DNA of 60,299 nucleotides from Desulfuromonadaceae bacterium (lineage in GTDB: Bacteria; Desulfobacterota; Desulfuromonadia; Geobacterales; Pseudopelobacteraceae). Below the pieces are notes generated by a model. The model was not told where the DNA came from. It searched no databases and saw nothing but the letters and a program-made list of their open reading frames with translations. The translations under genes were made by a program, and so were the position numbers. The stretch is taken from contig JAQTZV010000033.1 in the NCBI GenBank assembly GCA_028687585.1, forward strand, positions 1 through 60,299. The letters are read 5' to 3'. Shown here piece after piece: positions 22,921-32,687 of the stretch (positions within the stretch are counted from its first letter, which is position 1; every line of letters starts with the position of its first letter).

Positions 22921-25900
22921 TTAATACTGACCCATGCCCATCTCTTCGTCTCTCATAGACTCCACATCTATTTGCCTATCAATATTGGCAATTTGATCTT
23001 TCACCCATCGCCTTACATTACCATTGCTATGTTCTAACAAGGAACTTAGTGCTGTTTTATCAGCTATTAGGTATGGCACTAGTGAACCAGACCATCCCCT
23101 TGTACCCATATTTGCACGAAGAGCATTGGATACTCTCTCATCATCACCAAACCGTACAAGCAATGCCACAAACAAGTCAGAAGGCTGCTGTTTTTCTCCA
23201 ATGGATTCTAGGATATTTAAACAGTTAGCCACAAAAATCGGACCTAACTTCGGCTGTCCTTCACACCAAGAGATCACACTATCCACTGGAACTACCGATA
23301 AAACACTCGGCATCTGGTTTGAAAAGCTATCTTCCCGATCTAGTAATTGTTGCAACCAATACTGCTCATCATCCTTAGCTTGAATAATAGCATCTCCAAT
23401 TATTGGCCAAAGTGTATCTCCATACTCACGCATCAGATCAAGTAACAATGGTTTTGTATAACTCCAGATGTCGCTGTGGTTTAACCCACGTCTACACGCG
23501 TCAATAAGTTGGTTTGTCAAAGCAATGGCAAATTTCTGATCAGGCTCCCGCAACAACTTTTTTGACAAGTCATGCCATTGATATATGTCTGTTGAGGTTC
23601 CCTGCCGATCTTCATGCAGAGGCACGCTAGAGACCAGTTGTTTAAGTGGCTTTTGCAGAATATCTATGCTCCCTTCATTGCCAAAGCAGTACATATAGAT
23701 CACATTCAAGGCTGCCCAACAGGCTTGATCGTCAAGCTCTGCCAATTCCAAACAAAATCCCATTACTGATTCTGGATCAATACCGTCAGTAACGCACCCA
23801 TAGCTCAATGCAATGGCACTATTTGACGGGATTGCTTTCTTACGTATCAATTCCAGCAATATATCAAGATGAGACTTTTGAATATTGCCAGTCCTGATAA
23901 AATCAGGGAAGAGAAACACAAGTCTTTCATCTGCCAAAAGGTCATCAATTTTCTTTTGCCAAAGCTCAGGGGACTTTTCGAAAATTCCACGATAAATTCC
24001 CGTAATAAAGCTCGGGTTTTTTGGCTCCACAACTACAAGTTGATCGAAAGATTGCTCCAGCAAATGACTAACATCTTCCAGAACAAGAGCCAACTGATAG
24101 CCAAAGGAATAAGATTGCTTTTGATTCCCCTTTAGTAGCAAATTAAGGTAGGGCATAAGTTCATCGACATTTTTAGCAACTTGAATACCCAACTCTTTGG
24201 CATTTTCAGCAGCTACATCGATATAGTGACCGTCTTCCCTTTTGCGGTGTTCCCAAGGTGGGTTGACAACAAGAATTTTGAGTTTTTCCAACAAATCAGC
24301 ACTATCAGGACTCAGTAGTTCAAGCCAGCTGTTTAGTGCGTCAGCAGACTCTTTCTCCATTCCCATTGAATCATACTCAAAAGTGTTTTTAATACTTTCC
24401 AATGCAGCAGGCCAATAGCGGCCGTTTATAGAAACGATTTGCTTGATCGCAACATCAAGCATAGCAATACGACCTCGATTAACAAAACCGCGTATTGAGT
24501 GGCCTATAGCTGCGAGCACTTTCTCTTTCTGAGCTTCTCCCCGCCCCAATATGATAAGCATTAAATTGAAGGCCTCTTGCCAATAATCAAAGATCTCCTG
24601 CCATAGCTTTGGTCGCCATTCTTCAAGCGGGGCTTTTGTCCCTTGATATTCTGCACCGATAGTTCGAGTTCCACCATACGTACTTATTGCTTGATCCAAT
24701 GCTTTCAGTACAACTATATCAATTTCTAAACGGTTAAGATCAAGCGCCCGCCTTAAAACATCAAAACGGATATGTGGCGCAGCCTCTGTACCAGACAAGT
24801 TTACCCTAAAAAGCTGCGAAAACATTCCTGTTGCATTGTTGCCCCAAGATTCGTTCTCTGCTGATGCTAGTAGTAACATACACCAGGCAGATTGCTCGAA
24901 TGCACTAGCATGAAAACATGATTTCTCTAACCCCCATACGAGGTTTCTGCGTATATCTCCTTTAATTTCTTGAAGCTCAACGAGTGACATTCCACTCAAA
25001 ACTTTATAAAGTGCTTGACTAGTAGATTCGGGATTCACTTCAACAAATGCGCGGAAGAGTTTCGAACCCCTCTCTGTAAGCAACGCTTCCGCATAGACAA
25101 AAGGGCTTTGACCACCAAACAAACGCTCTGAAAACCGTTGAACACTTGGCTGATTATCAAGATAACTCGCTTGTGTACAAAAGCTCTGCAGAAGAGAATC
25201 TGGCAAATTATCTATCAATTGCTTTTGTCGATCATATGAAGTCTCCTCCCACCACACAGATGCAAGTGTTAATGCAAGGGGTTTGGGAACTACTCTAGCG
25301 TACCTGCCTGCTCTATTAATAATTTGCCGATTGTGAAAAATGTTTATTACGCGATCGAAGGCTATTAATGTGGATCTAGCAACATCTTCTGCAATAAACT
25401 TTGCCTCTTCTCTAGCTGCTCCATCTGACGTACCAAATACATCAAATAACGAGCAAGCCGATAATAGGTCTTTATCGGCTTCGGTTACACCACCATCTCC
25501 ATCGATAAGTTTTCTTACCACCGAGTTAGTTCCTATCGAACCCAATAAACGGCCTTCTTTCTGGTATTGTTCTGCGATGAGCGTCGCCATCAATGGATAA
25601 CCTTGGGCAAAACGAGCTACTCGGTCTATATCACTTGTATTTAAACCTACCAGGATTGGCGTTAATAAATGTTTTATCGCATCATCTGATAAAGGTGAAA
25701 GATTGATATGGATCGATTCATCAACTTGTTCATGTGAATAACCCACGGTGACAACTCTCAAGAAGCACTTAATTTTATTAACTTCCTTCGATAATTCGTT
25801 GTGGAGATTAACACTGCAGTTCTCTATCACAGCCAAACCATGGGCTTCACTTTCAACGGCACGGCGAATACTATTTTTTATGTCTTTTTCGTAACCGGGG

Positions 25901-26820
25901 GCATTATAAATAAGGATGCAGGAATCATTAATAGACGAAGAAGCATTGATAGCCTCAAGAAGAAGGCGAGTTTTCCCCAAGCCCGATGCGCCTGTCAGCC
26001 TTACGACACACTGATCAAGATCTAATGCTTCAATCAGAGCTTTAAAATCGTCGTCACGTTTTTCATCACTAACAAAATGGTAGCTGTGATTTCTTTCGAT
26101 ACTTTTCCAATCATTGATATCCCTAGAGGCTAAGTTCTTGAAACGGTTAATTGTATTTTTTTCTAATATAAAGTTCTTAAACACGATGTAAGAGGTGGAA
26201 TCAGTACTTTCTGGCTTAACAATCGTGCAATGATCTACATTGTTAATTGTCTCAACCTTATGGTTCCTAAAGATACTTTTGGAACTAGAAGAAGAGACTA
26301 TATCGTCATTTGCCGCGATAATACTCAAAATATCCAATACATTATCCAGCTTACTATCTACCCACTGATCATTTAGGTCATCTAGCTCGCTTGAATCACG
26401 GCATAAACTCTTAAGGTGCCTATTTCTGAATGATATGTATTTCCCTACATTGGCAAACCCTGAACCATCATGAGGCACATCGAAAAAGCATACTTTCCTG
26501 ATGTTGTGATTTATTTTTTTATCCTTCATGCGTAGCAGCAGCTTTTTAACAACCAGCCCGCCCAGACTGTGACCAGCCAGAATTATTTCGTCGTTGTCCA
26601 AATCGCACCGATTTTTGATATCTGTAAGCAACCCATTAGCTATATTCAAGATACTCGGAGCGCGCTTCCAGAACTGCTTTAATAAATGCGGTGATTCATA
26701 GCCATGGGAAACAACGCTAAAATCAAGATCAGGATCGGCCTCAAGGAACTCAGGAAATTTCCCCCATGTTTCATCCGCCACACCTCCTAAGCCATGTACA
26801 AGTATTATTTTCTTTGCCAT
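22921..26820 (-). CDS. alpha/beta-hydrolase (lipase)-STAND NTPase with helical C-terminus
   Basis: 1299 residues. Residues 1-~215 form a lipase-like alpha/beta-hydrolase: VHGLGG (8-13), nucleophile elbow GHSLGG (Ser85) and a C-terminal VDHCTIVKP (His197). A STAND-type NTPase follows, with P-loop GASGLGKT (277-284). The last ~700 residues are alpha-helical repeats that could serve as the sensor. This build, effector-NTPase-sensor, is that of Avs-like antiphage proteins, so phage-triggered lipid or ester cleavage is a reasonable hypothesis. ATG 26820 follows GAGAGGGATTA and is preferred to one 28 codons upstream. AT-rich relative to the hsd genes, so probably a separate acquisition. Confidence 0.85.
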   Translation of the reverse strand: MAKKIILVHGLGGVADETWGKFPEFLEADPDLDFSVVSHGYESPHLLKQFWKRAPSILNIANGLLTDIKNRCDLDNDEIILAGHSLGGLVVKKLLLRMKDKKINHNIRKVCFFDVPHDGSGFANVGKYISFRNRHLKSLCRDSSELDDLNDQWVDSKLDNVLDILSIIAANDDIVSSSSSKSIFRNHKVETINNVDHCTIVKPESTDSTSYIVFKNFILEKNTINRFKNLASRDINDWKSIERNHSYHFVSDEKRDDDFKALIEALDLDQCVVRLTGASGLGKTRLLLEAINASSSINDSCILIYNAPGYEKDIKNSIRRAVESEAHGLAVIENCSVNLHNELSKEVNKIKCFLRVVTVGYSHEQVDESIHINLSPLSDDAIKHLLTPILVGLNTSDIDRVARFAQGYPLMATLIAEQYQKEGRLLGSIGTNSVVRKLIDGDGGVTEADKDLLSACSLFDVFGTSDGAAREEAKFIAEDVARSTLIAFDRVINIFHNRQIINRAGRYARVVPKPLALTLASVWWEETSYDRQKQLIDNLPDSLLQSFCTQASYLDNQPSVQRFSERLFGGQSPFVYAEALLTERGSKLFRAFVEVNPESTSQALYKVLSGMSLVELQEIKGDIRRNLVWGLEKSCFHASAFEQSAWCMLLLASAENESWGNNATGMFSQLFRVNLSGTEAAPHIRFDVLRRALDLNRLEIDIVVLKALDQAISTYGGTRTIGAEYQGTKAPLEEWRPKLWQEIFDYWQEAFNLMLIILGRGEAQKEKVLAAIGHSIRGFVNRGRIAMLDVAIKQIVSINGRYWPAALESIKNTFEYDSMGMEKESADALNSWLELLSPDSADLLEKLKILVVNPPWEHRKREDGHYIDVAAENAKELGIQVAKNVDELMPYLNLLLKGNQKQSYSFGYQLALVLEDVSHLLEQSFDQLVVVEPKNPSFITGIYRGIFEKSPELWQKKIDDLLADERLVFLFPDFIRTGNIQKSHLDILLELIRKKAIPSNSAIALSYGCVTDGIDPESVMGFCLELAELDDQACWAALNVIYMYCFGNEGSIDILQKPLKQLVSSVPLHEDRQGTSTDIYQWHDLSKKLLREPDQKFAIALTNQLIDACRRGLNHSDIWSYTKPLLLDLMREYGDTLWPIIGDAIIQAKDDEQYWLQQLLDREDSFSNQMPSVLSVVPVDSVISWCEGQPKLGPIFVANCLNILESIGEKQQPSDLFVALLVRFGDDERVSNALRANMGTRGWSGSLVPYLIADKTALSSLLEHSNGNVRRWVKDQIANIDRQIDVESMRDEEMGMGQY

Positions 26821-26898
26821 TAATCCCTCTCTGTGCGTATTAATGCCCATTGGCAAAAATCTACTGGAAATATTGTGTATTTGTAGGTTCCAACGGGG

Positions 26899-26950
26899 TT
26901 GCACTTGACCTGCCGGGCAGCCTTATCGCCCGGACACGGTCCAAGTGCAA
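26899..26950. repeat. compound hairpin upstream of the lipase-STAND gene
   Basis: TTGCACTTG (26899-26907) pairs with CAAGTGCAA (26942-26950), extended by GACC/GGTC, and encloses CCGGGC (26913-26918) with GCCCGG (26928-26933). The 26.82-27.15 kb gap holds no gene. The hairpin is 80 bp before the start of the lipase-STAND gene and has no T-run, so a regulatory or recombination role is more likely than termination. Confidence 0.65.
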
Positions 26951-27153
26951 GTTGGGACATCGCTTTCCTTAAATGTGAATATATGAAGGGCTCCCCAAAT
27001 GTTTACTCACCGCTTCTGGTCTCTCTGGGGTTCAGTGCGCTAAAGACCGAAGGGACTAAACTGTTACCTCTCTGTTATTCGGTTTCAAGTTTTAGATATA
27101 TGGAGCGTTACCCTGTTATTTCCCCAATATTAGCAAGTTACAAGTATCAGCAT

Positions 27154-28542
27154 TCACTGACGTTCCTCACACTCTGTCTTAAATGCATTTTTTAAACCTA
27201 TATACTGGAGTGCCTTATTGTCACTTGGTTTTGCAATCTGAATATGATCAGCCTCTATTCCAAGGAGTTGTTTATTGCAAAGTTGAGTTGCACTAGCCAT
27301 TGGTACGATTAGAGTAGAAGCTATTTCTTGGGTTTCAAAGGCGCAATAAGAAGGTATGGCTCTCATTTGTGATGATGCTTGCCATTCGACTATCATGTTA
27401 TTTAAATAACCGTCTAAATCGGCAGGTAACATATCCTGAATTTGTGGGTTAAAACTGAATAAATTTGCCCAGTTGGCAATAGAACTACCTGTCGTTGGAG
27501 TTGCCAGGAAATATACCATTTTAATTTTATATGCAACCGTCTCGCGTGTTCTTAATAAAAATTGTCTTGTTACAAGCCCACCCATGCTGTGTACAATAAA
27601 AACAATATTCTTGTGAGAAAGAACTCCATCAGCTATTAGCCTTTCGTTCATTTCTGAAGCCAGAGAGCTAATCGATAATGCCTTGCCTATCAAGGGAGAA
27701 TTATATTCGTATGCATATAAATTAACTCCCAGAAAATCAGAATCACCGGCTATTAGTTGAGGCCAATAGGATGATGTTTTTTTATTGAACCAAGTATCTT
27801 TCGAATTACCAATAACTCCATGCACAAAAACAATGACAGAATTATTTTGGTTCTGTCTTCTTACCCAACCAGAACTGAAGGTCTTTATTTGCGTTGGAAG
27901 TGCTATGTCGTTGCCACTTACTGTATTAGACGAATTGTATATATGCCATGAATTGTTTTGTGGTGGGGTTTTGATAGACGTTGGTGTGTTATCTTTCAGT
28001 GTGAGGTGATCTGAAGTCTCCGCTGTTACTGTAACAATCTCTTCTTTAGTAAGGCTGTTACCGCAAGCAGAAGCATCAAATGGAGCTTTTTTTATAAGAG
28101 ATTTATCCTTTAGATGAGCAATGAGCGAGAAGTGGTGCCCTCCTTCAGAATCCTCGATAATGACAGTTTTCCCATCAGGGATCAGTTTGCAAGATGGAAT
28201 ATTGCCCCAGAGATCGCCACTTTTAATGTTGAATGCGAACTGCTTGCTAAGTGTTTCCTTATAAAGCTGGATCGTTAGCAATTTTGGGTTTACGAGTGCA
28301 GATTCACGATAAGCATTACGGTTCTGTCCAGTTCCATTCCGCTTCATAATATCGTTACGAAACTGAATAGCTCCATTAATAAGATTTAGAGCAGCAGAAT
28401 CTTCCGATTTAAGAGAAATGAGTCCTTTAGCATCACCCGAAATATATACTGGTGAAGGTGGAGCAAAGGTTTCGGCAAATGCCGTGGCTGTTACCAGGAA
28501 AATTCCAATTGTTACTACCATATGAGAGATCCTGTTCTTCAT
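27154..28542 (-). CDS. secreted alpha/beta-hydrolase (lipase-like), 462 aa
   Basis: Signal peptide in residues 1-23 (MKNRISHMVVTIGIFLVTATAFA). A ~200-residue unassigned N-terminal region precedes a lipase-like alpha/beta-hydrolase: FVHGVIGNSKDTW (oxyanion strand), nucleophile elbow HSMGGLV (near residue 320) and the catalytic-His motif DHIQIAKP near the C-terminus. It is predicted to act in the periplasm or outside. Start ATG 28542 after AAAGGAGCTGTCC. It lies directly upstream of the lipase-STAND gene, whose hydrolase part has the same DHxxIxKP signature; the two may work on the same membrane from opposite sides (inference). Confidence 0.8.
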   Translation of the reverse strand: MKNRISHMVVTIGIFLVTATAFAETFAPPSPVYISGDAKGLISLKSEDSAALNLINGAIQFRNDIMKRNGTGQNRNAYRESALVNPKLLTIQLYKETLSKQFAFNIKSGDLWGNIPSCKLIPDGKTVIIEDSEGGHHFSLIAHLKDKSLIKKAPFDASACGNSLTKEEIVTVTAETSDHLTLKDNTPTSIKTPPQNNSWHIYNSSNTVSGNDIALPTQIKTFSSGWVRRQNQNNSVIVFVHGVIGNSKDTWFNKKTSSYWPQLIAGDSDFLGVNLYAYEYNSPLIGKALSISSLASEMNERLIADGVLSHKNIVFIVHSMGGLVTRQFLLRTRETVAYKIKMVYFLATPTTGSSIANWANLFSFNPQIQDMLPADLDGYLNNMIVEWQASSQMRAIPSYCAFETQEIASTLIVPMASATQLCNKQLLGIEADHIQIAKPSDNKALQYIGLKNAFKTECEERQ

Positions 28543-28608
28543 GGACAGCTCCTTTGTGTTGTGATTCTGGTATTCTATGGCATAGAACGGGCCATCAGGT
28601 TACCGGGG

Positions 28609-31600
28609 TCACCGGTCCTCCCGTTTGGTTGGGTCACCCGTTTCATTCTTAGTCATATCCGTTGGGACTAAAATCATTTCAGCCGTTGTTATCTTCTCCA
28701 GCCGCTCTCGCAACTGTCGGTCAGCCGGATAGTCAGCAACTCCTTTCTCCAACACCTTAATAGCCGCTTCCTGTAGGCCTTCGACAGTCAGCAACTCTGC
28801 ACATCGCATGATCAACGAGGCAATGTTTCCCATTCGTGGGCCATTCATGCCGATTTTGAGAAGTTCAATTGCTTCTCTATTCCGCCCTAAACTGGACTTG
28901 AGGTCGGCGCAGGTCTGGTAGAGTATAATTTTGCCGGGAGTACCGGGGAGTCGAAGGGCCTTCTCCAGCATTGCCGCGCCTTCAGCCGCACGTCCGGAAC
29001 GGGCCAACAACTTGGCCCACAATTGATACATTACCCCCTTGTTAGTGAGGGCTGGATGATTGAATCCCTTTTCCAGCAACTCTATGGCTTCATCAAGACG
29101 GTCCAACTTCACCAGGAGTTCGGCGCAGTATTTATACAAAAAATCTAGCAGTTCCGGATCATCGCTGGCGATACCCCGTTGCAGAATTTCGATTGCCCCT
29201 GCCAAATTCCCCTGCCAGGTCATAATCTCAGCCTGCATTTTGTAAAAGTGATTTTTCCCTCTCATGCCGGAGAGCAATATCCCTCGCTGCAATATGGTGA
29301 TCGCTTCGTCAAGCTTTTGCGCCTTTGCCAGGGACTTTGCGCAACAGAGATAGAGTGACGGCTCCCGCGTCAATTTCGGATGAGACATGGCTTTTTTCAG
29401 GAAGGTTACGCCATCCTCGGGATTCTCCGACTGCTCAAGCACCTTGACATAGAAATGAACGAGCTTGACCGGCTCTCTGACCTTCCGGGATTGAATTCCC
29501 TGCTCCAGCATGGACCTTGCTTCGGAAAACTGTTGCCTCATGGCCAGTAACTGAGCGCCACGCAGATACAATTCGCTAGGAAACAGTACCGCGCCATCGG
29601 CAAGTCCATCCTTTATGTAGAGCAGTGCATTATCATCATCGTCTTCGGCAATATACTGTTCAGCAACTCTCAGGTAGAGGTCCTGCCGCTTGGTGACATG
29701 CTTATTACGTAAGGCTTGCTTCAGTAACGGAGCGATTTCAGCGCCCCGTTTCAACTTTGTCAGCAAGTTGGCGTAACAGAGATACAGCTCCCCTAGTTCC
29801 TGCATATTAGGTGTATTAATCCCATTTTGCAGCATCTTCTCGGCATCATCCGGGCGTCCGGCCCGTTCCATGTAAATCGCACAATGCCGGATCAAGGATG
29901 AAAGACAAGTGACGTTGGTGGTATTGATCCCCTGTTTCAGCACCTGAATCGCCTCGGGCAAGCGCTCATGTTTATCCAGCAATTGGGCGCAATAGAGACA
30001 GATGGAAAAGAGGTTGTTTTCCCCGCCCAGATGTTTGAGCGCATCTTGAAACACCCCGACCATGGCGTCGATACCGTTAAGGTTGTATTCAAGCTCGATG
30101 AGCAAACGCCAGGCCGCGTAATAGGACCCGGACCAGACAGACCGGCGGGCATGATAAAGTGCTCTCTGGTAATCGCCCCCCACATTGCGGTGCTTCAAGC
30201 ACAAGGCAAGGTGGTACTCCAGCCCCTTCGGTCTCTTGTCATCAGGCATGGCCGATATTAGGGCAATGCGTTCTTCAAGGGTTTCCACAGATCGGGGGAT
30301 CTGGGATTGAACCGGAGGAGTGATCAGGGCAAGTGCATAGTTGGTAAGCTTGCTGTCGGCTTCGCCCAGTTCAGCCATGCGGCCGGCTTCAAGGAGATGG
30401 TGGCGCAATTCTATATAGGAGACGGTCAGGCGTTGGACTCCCTTTGGTTGGAGCGCCTTGAAATGACGGAAATGATAATCCGCCGCCAAGGAATGAGCTT
30501 GGTGCCAATCGTCTACTGTTTCTCGCAGGCGCGATACACTGACCTCCCGCGCTAACGGATGCAGGGAGTCCCAGGCTGGTGAGTTGTCCAGCAAAAAACG
30601 GTCGATGAGTTGCCGTCGTAGCAAAAGTGCCGTGGGAATACGATTTTCCAACCCGGTATAGACTTCTTTGGTGAAGGGGCGGCGGTGCACCGCCAGAAAC
30701 CGTAGTAGCGTTGTCAGGTCATCATCAATCCGAGGCAGGGTTCGCTCTATCAGATTCCGTTCGAACTGTTCCACCAATGAGTGGTCAATGGTCACATCAC
30801 CCAGTCTGAAAAGGTCGGGAGCCAGAGAAATCAGCTCTTCCAGGGAATCATAAGCAAGACTCTTCACCAGGGTAATGAGCGCACGGGGATTACCACCCAG
30901 GCGGTGCCCGATTTCAGTCATGCGATCAAGCGGAAACTTCGCGGTTAGACTGTCCCGGTCAAGCTGCTCTCGTAACAGGTCTGCCGCCTCCTTGTCCGTC
31001 AAACCGTCGAGCCGTCTACTGACACAACTTTCGCACCATGGCGCAATATTGATGGTACGGTTACTGATGAGGAGCAGTCGTCCCTTGGGAGTGGCGCTGC
31101 TATTCAATTCTTCTACAAGTTGCTGCCATTTTTTCGGCGGAAGAGTGTTGCGGTCACCGAACAGCCCCTGAAACTCGTCAACAACAATGAGGATGCGGTC
31201 ACGACGAAGCACCCGGAGTAGCGCCCGGAACAAGTCGCCTTGCGTTCCTTTGTCCAGTTCCCGTACAAGGTCACCAATCCCAGCAACTTGTAACTTTTCA
31301 GCAAGTTCCTCCAGCGGCGATTCCGTCGGGTCGGGAGCGTCCGGCTGAGGATAGACCTTAAACGAGTGCCTACCACATCTTTCTTCAATCTCACGTGTCA
31401 ACTGGGTTTTGCCGGAACCGGGGAAACCCTGCAGGATGGCGACTGGCGGACCTTTTGCCAGCCAGTCCGACAGGAAATAGTGCATAAGATCGCTTCGTTG
31501 CTTGCCGTGATACTTTGATACCGGCTGCGATTCAAATGCAGAACTAACATTCTGAACCGTAACCTTGCCCATCTCTTCATCTAAAACCTGGGCTGCACGG

Positions 31601-32064
31601 GCAAGTTGGGTGAGGTCAGGCAATTCCTGTACCTGTTTCAGAATATCGGAAATATCCCATGTCTCGATTTCCGGACAGTCGGGTAGCGGAGTAAAACTCT
31701 TCGGGTAGCCAGGCTTTTTCGACAAAAGAAAAAAGATGATAAGGCGGTCAAATTCGCTTTTCTGTTTACGGGCGTTGGCTTTTATTGAGGTTTGGCTGAT
31801 CTTGTCTGAACTGTCTTCGTTGGTGACCTGTATGGCAATGCGTTTATGACGATCACCAAGGTCTACGGCCTGATAATTGGCTTGTTCGACATTGAGATTC
31901 ACCAGGTTCCAACCGAAAAGGGAATTGAAGAAGCGAGCGGTAATTGTTTCAAGAATGCGATTGCCATCCGTGAGACTGGACCGAGACCGAGTCTTAACAA
32001 CTGAGGCTAGCTCATTGAGCCGATCAGCAATATGTGTAGCCTTTTCAAGGCGGGGCAGGCTCAT
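28609..32064 (-). CDS. SMEK-domain STAND NTPase with TPR array
   Basis: 1151 residues. Residues ~30-110 match the SMEK-type N-terminal domain (FFNSLFGWNLVNLN...QANYQAVDLGD...IAIQVT), thought to be a nuclease-like effector. Next is a STAND ATPase with Walker A GFPGSGKT (213-220), Walker B VVDEF (294-298) and a winged-helix region, then about 15 TPR-like repeats (roughly 560-1130) as the likely sensor. Predicted to work as an antiphage or abortive-infection switch, by analogy with Avs proteins. ATG 32064 follows GAAGGGGACACC. Read in the same direction as its neighbours but with its own spacing, so probably an independent unit. Confidence 0.85.
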   Translation of the reverse strand: MSLPRLEKATHIADRLNELASVVKTRSRSSLTDGNRILETITARFFNSLFGWNLVNLNVEQANYQAVDLGDRHKRIAIQVTNEDSSDKISQTSIKANARKQKSEFDRLIIFFLLSKKPGYPKSFTPLPDCPEIETWDISDILKQVQELPDLTQLARAAQVLDEEMGKVTVQNVSSAFESQPVSKYHGKQRSDLMHYFLSDWLAKGPPVAILQGFPGSGKTQLTREIEERCGRHSFKVYPQPDAPDPTESPLEELAEKLQVAGIGDLVRELDKGTQGDLFRALLRVLRRDRILIVVDEFQGLFGDRNTLPPKKWQQLVEELNSSATPKGRLLLISNRTINIAPWCESCVSRRLDGLTDKEAADLLREQLDRDSLTAKFPLDRMTEIGHRLGGNPRALITLVKSLAYDSLEELISLAPDLFRLGDVTIDHSLVEQFERNLIERTLPRIDDDLTTLLRFLAVHRRPFTKEVYTGLENRIPTALLLRRQLIDRFLLDNSPAWDSLHPLAREVSVSRLRETVDDWHQAHSLAADYHFRHFKALQPKGVQRLTVSYIELRHHLLEAGRMAELGEADSKLTNYALALITPPVQSQIPRSVETLEERIALISAMPDDKRPKGLEYHLALCLKHRNVGGDYQRALYHARRSVWSGSYYAAWRLLIELEYNLNGIDAMVGVFQDALKHLGGENNLFSICLYCAQLLDKHERLPEAIQVLKQGINTTNVTCLSSLIRHCAIYMERAGRPDDAEKMLQNGINTPNMQELGELYLCYANLLTKLKRGAEIAPLLKQALRNKHVTKRQDLYLRVAEQYIAEDDDDNALLYIKDGLADGAVLFPSELYLRGAQLLAMRQQFSEARSMLEQGIQSRKVREPVKLVHFYVKVLEQSENPEDGVTFLKKAMSHPKLTREPSLYLCCAKSLAKAQKLDEAITILQRGILLSGMRGKNHFYKMQAEIMTWQGNLAGAIEILQRGIASDDPELLDFLYKYCAELLVKLDRLDEAIELLEKGFNHPALTNKGVMYQLWAKLLARSGRAAEGAAMLEKALRLPGTPGKIILYQTCADLKSSLGRNREAIELLKIGMNGPRMGNIASLIMRCAELLTVEGLQEAAIKVLEKGVADYPADRQLRERLEKITTAEMILVPTDMTKNETGDPTKREDR

Positions 32065-32202
32065 GGTGTCCCCTTCGGAATTTTTGGTTTGTCGGAATCA
32101 TGACGGTAACGGATGAAGATTGTTTTCCTTTTTCTTGCCAGAAAAGACCGAGGAGTTGGCCCTTGACTAGGGACAAACAAGGACATGAAAGAACTATTAT
32201 CC

Positions 32203-32514
32203 TCAGTCAAGGACTGTCCCTTCTTGCTTTCCTTTTTCCGGAATTTCCGATAGCAACTCTATCTGAGTTGCCTTCTCTAAGCCTCTCCTTATGAATTCCA
32301 ATGCCCTTCTGCTTCTCAGAATATATGAGCAGAAAAACTGCAATTCGTACTCCTGCTGGGAGTATCGGTCAAAGAGGGAATCATATGATTCTGAAAAATA
32401 CGACAGTTTCCCGAGCTCATACAAGGTGTAGATGGCGGTAATTGTGCTCTTGGGGAGGCTGGTAGAAATCTTGCCAACAGAGACCTGCAGAGACCTGGGG
32501 TCAAACCTACACAA
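32203..32514 (-). CDS. doubtful small ORF or gene remnant (103 aa)
   Basis: The frame encodes a plausible helical sequence (ITAIYTLYELGKLSYFSESY, FCSYILRSRRALEFIRRGLE) but lacks a good start: only TTG/GTG codons without an RBS are available at its beginning. It could be the 3' part of a gene truncated near 32.5 kb, where a CAGGTCTCTG tandem occurs. The 32.52-32.69 kb stretch after it has GC-rich hairpins (GCGCC-AAGTT-GGGCGC near 32620) and no gene. Confidence 0.35.
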   Translation of the reverse strand: MCRFDPRSLQVSVGKISTSLPKSTITAIYTLYELGKLSYFSESYDSLFDRYSQQEYELQFFCSYILRSRRALEFIRRGLEKATQIELLSEIPEKGKQEGTVLD

Positions 32515-32687
32515 TTTATGATATTAAGGATTCCCACCATCAGGCTCCATAGAGGACTTTCACCTCCAAGTCAACGATCAACCACCATAGTTGATCATAT
32601 GGTGCTTTCGCGCCACGCGCCAAGTTGGGCGCACACGGTTGGAAGGTGAGCGGAGTTCACCGTTCCACCGGCCTTAGGCATCAGCTG

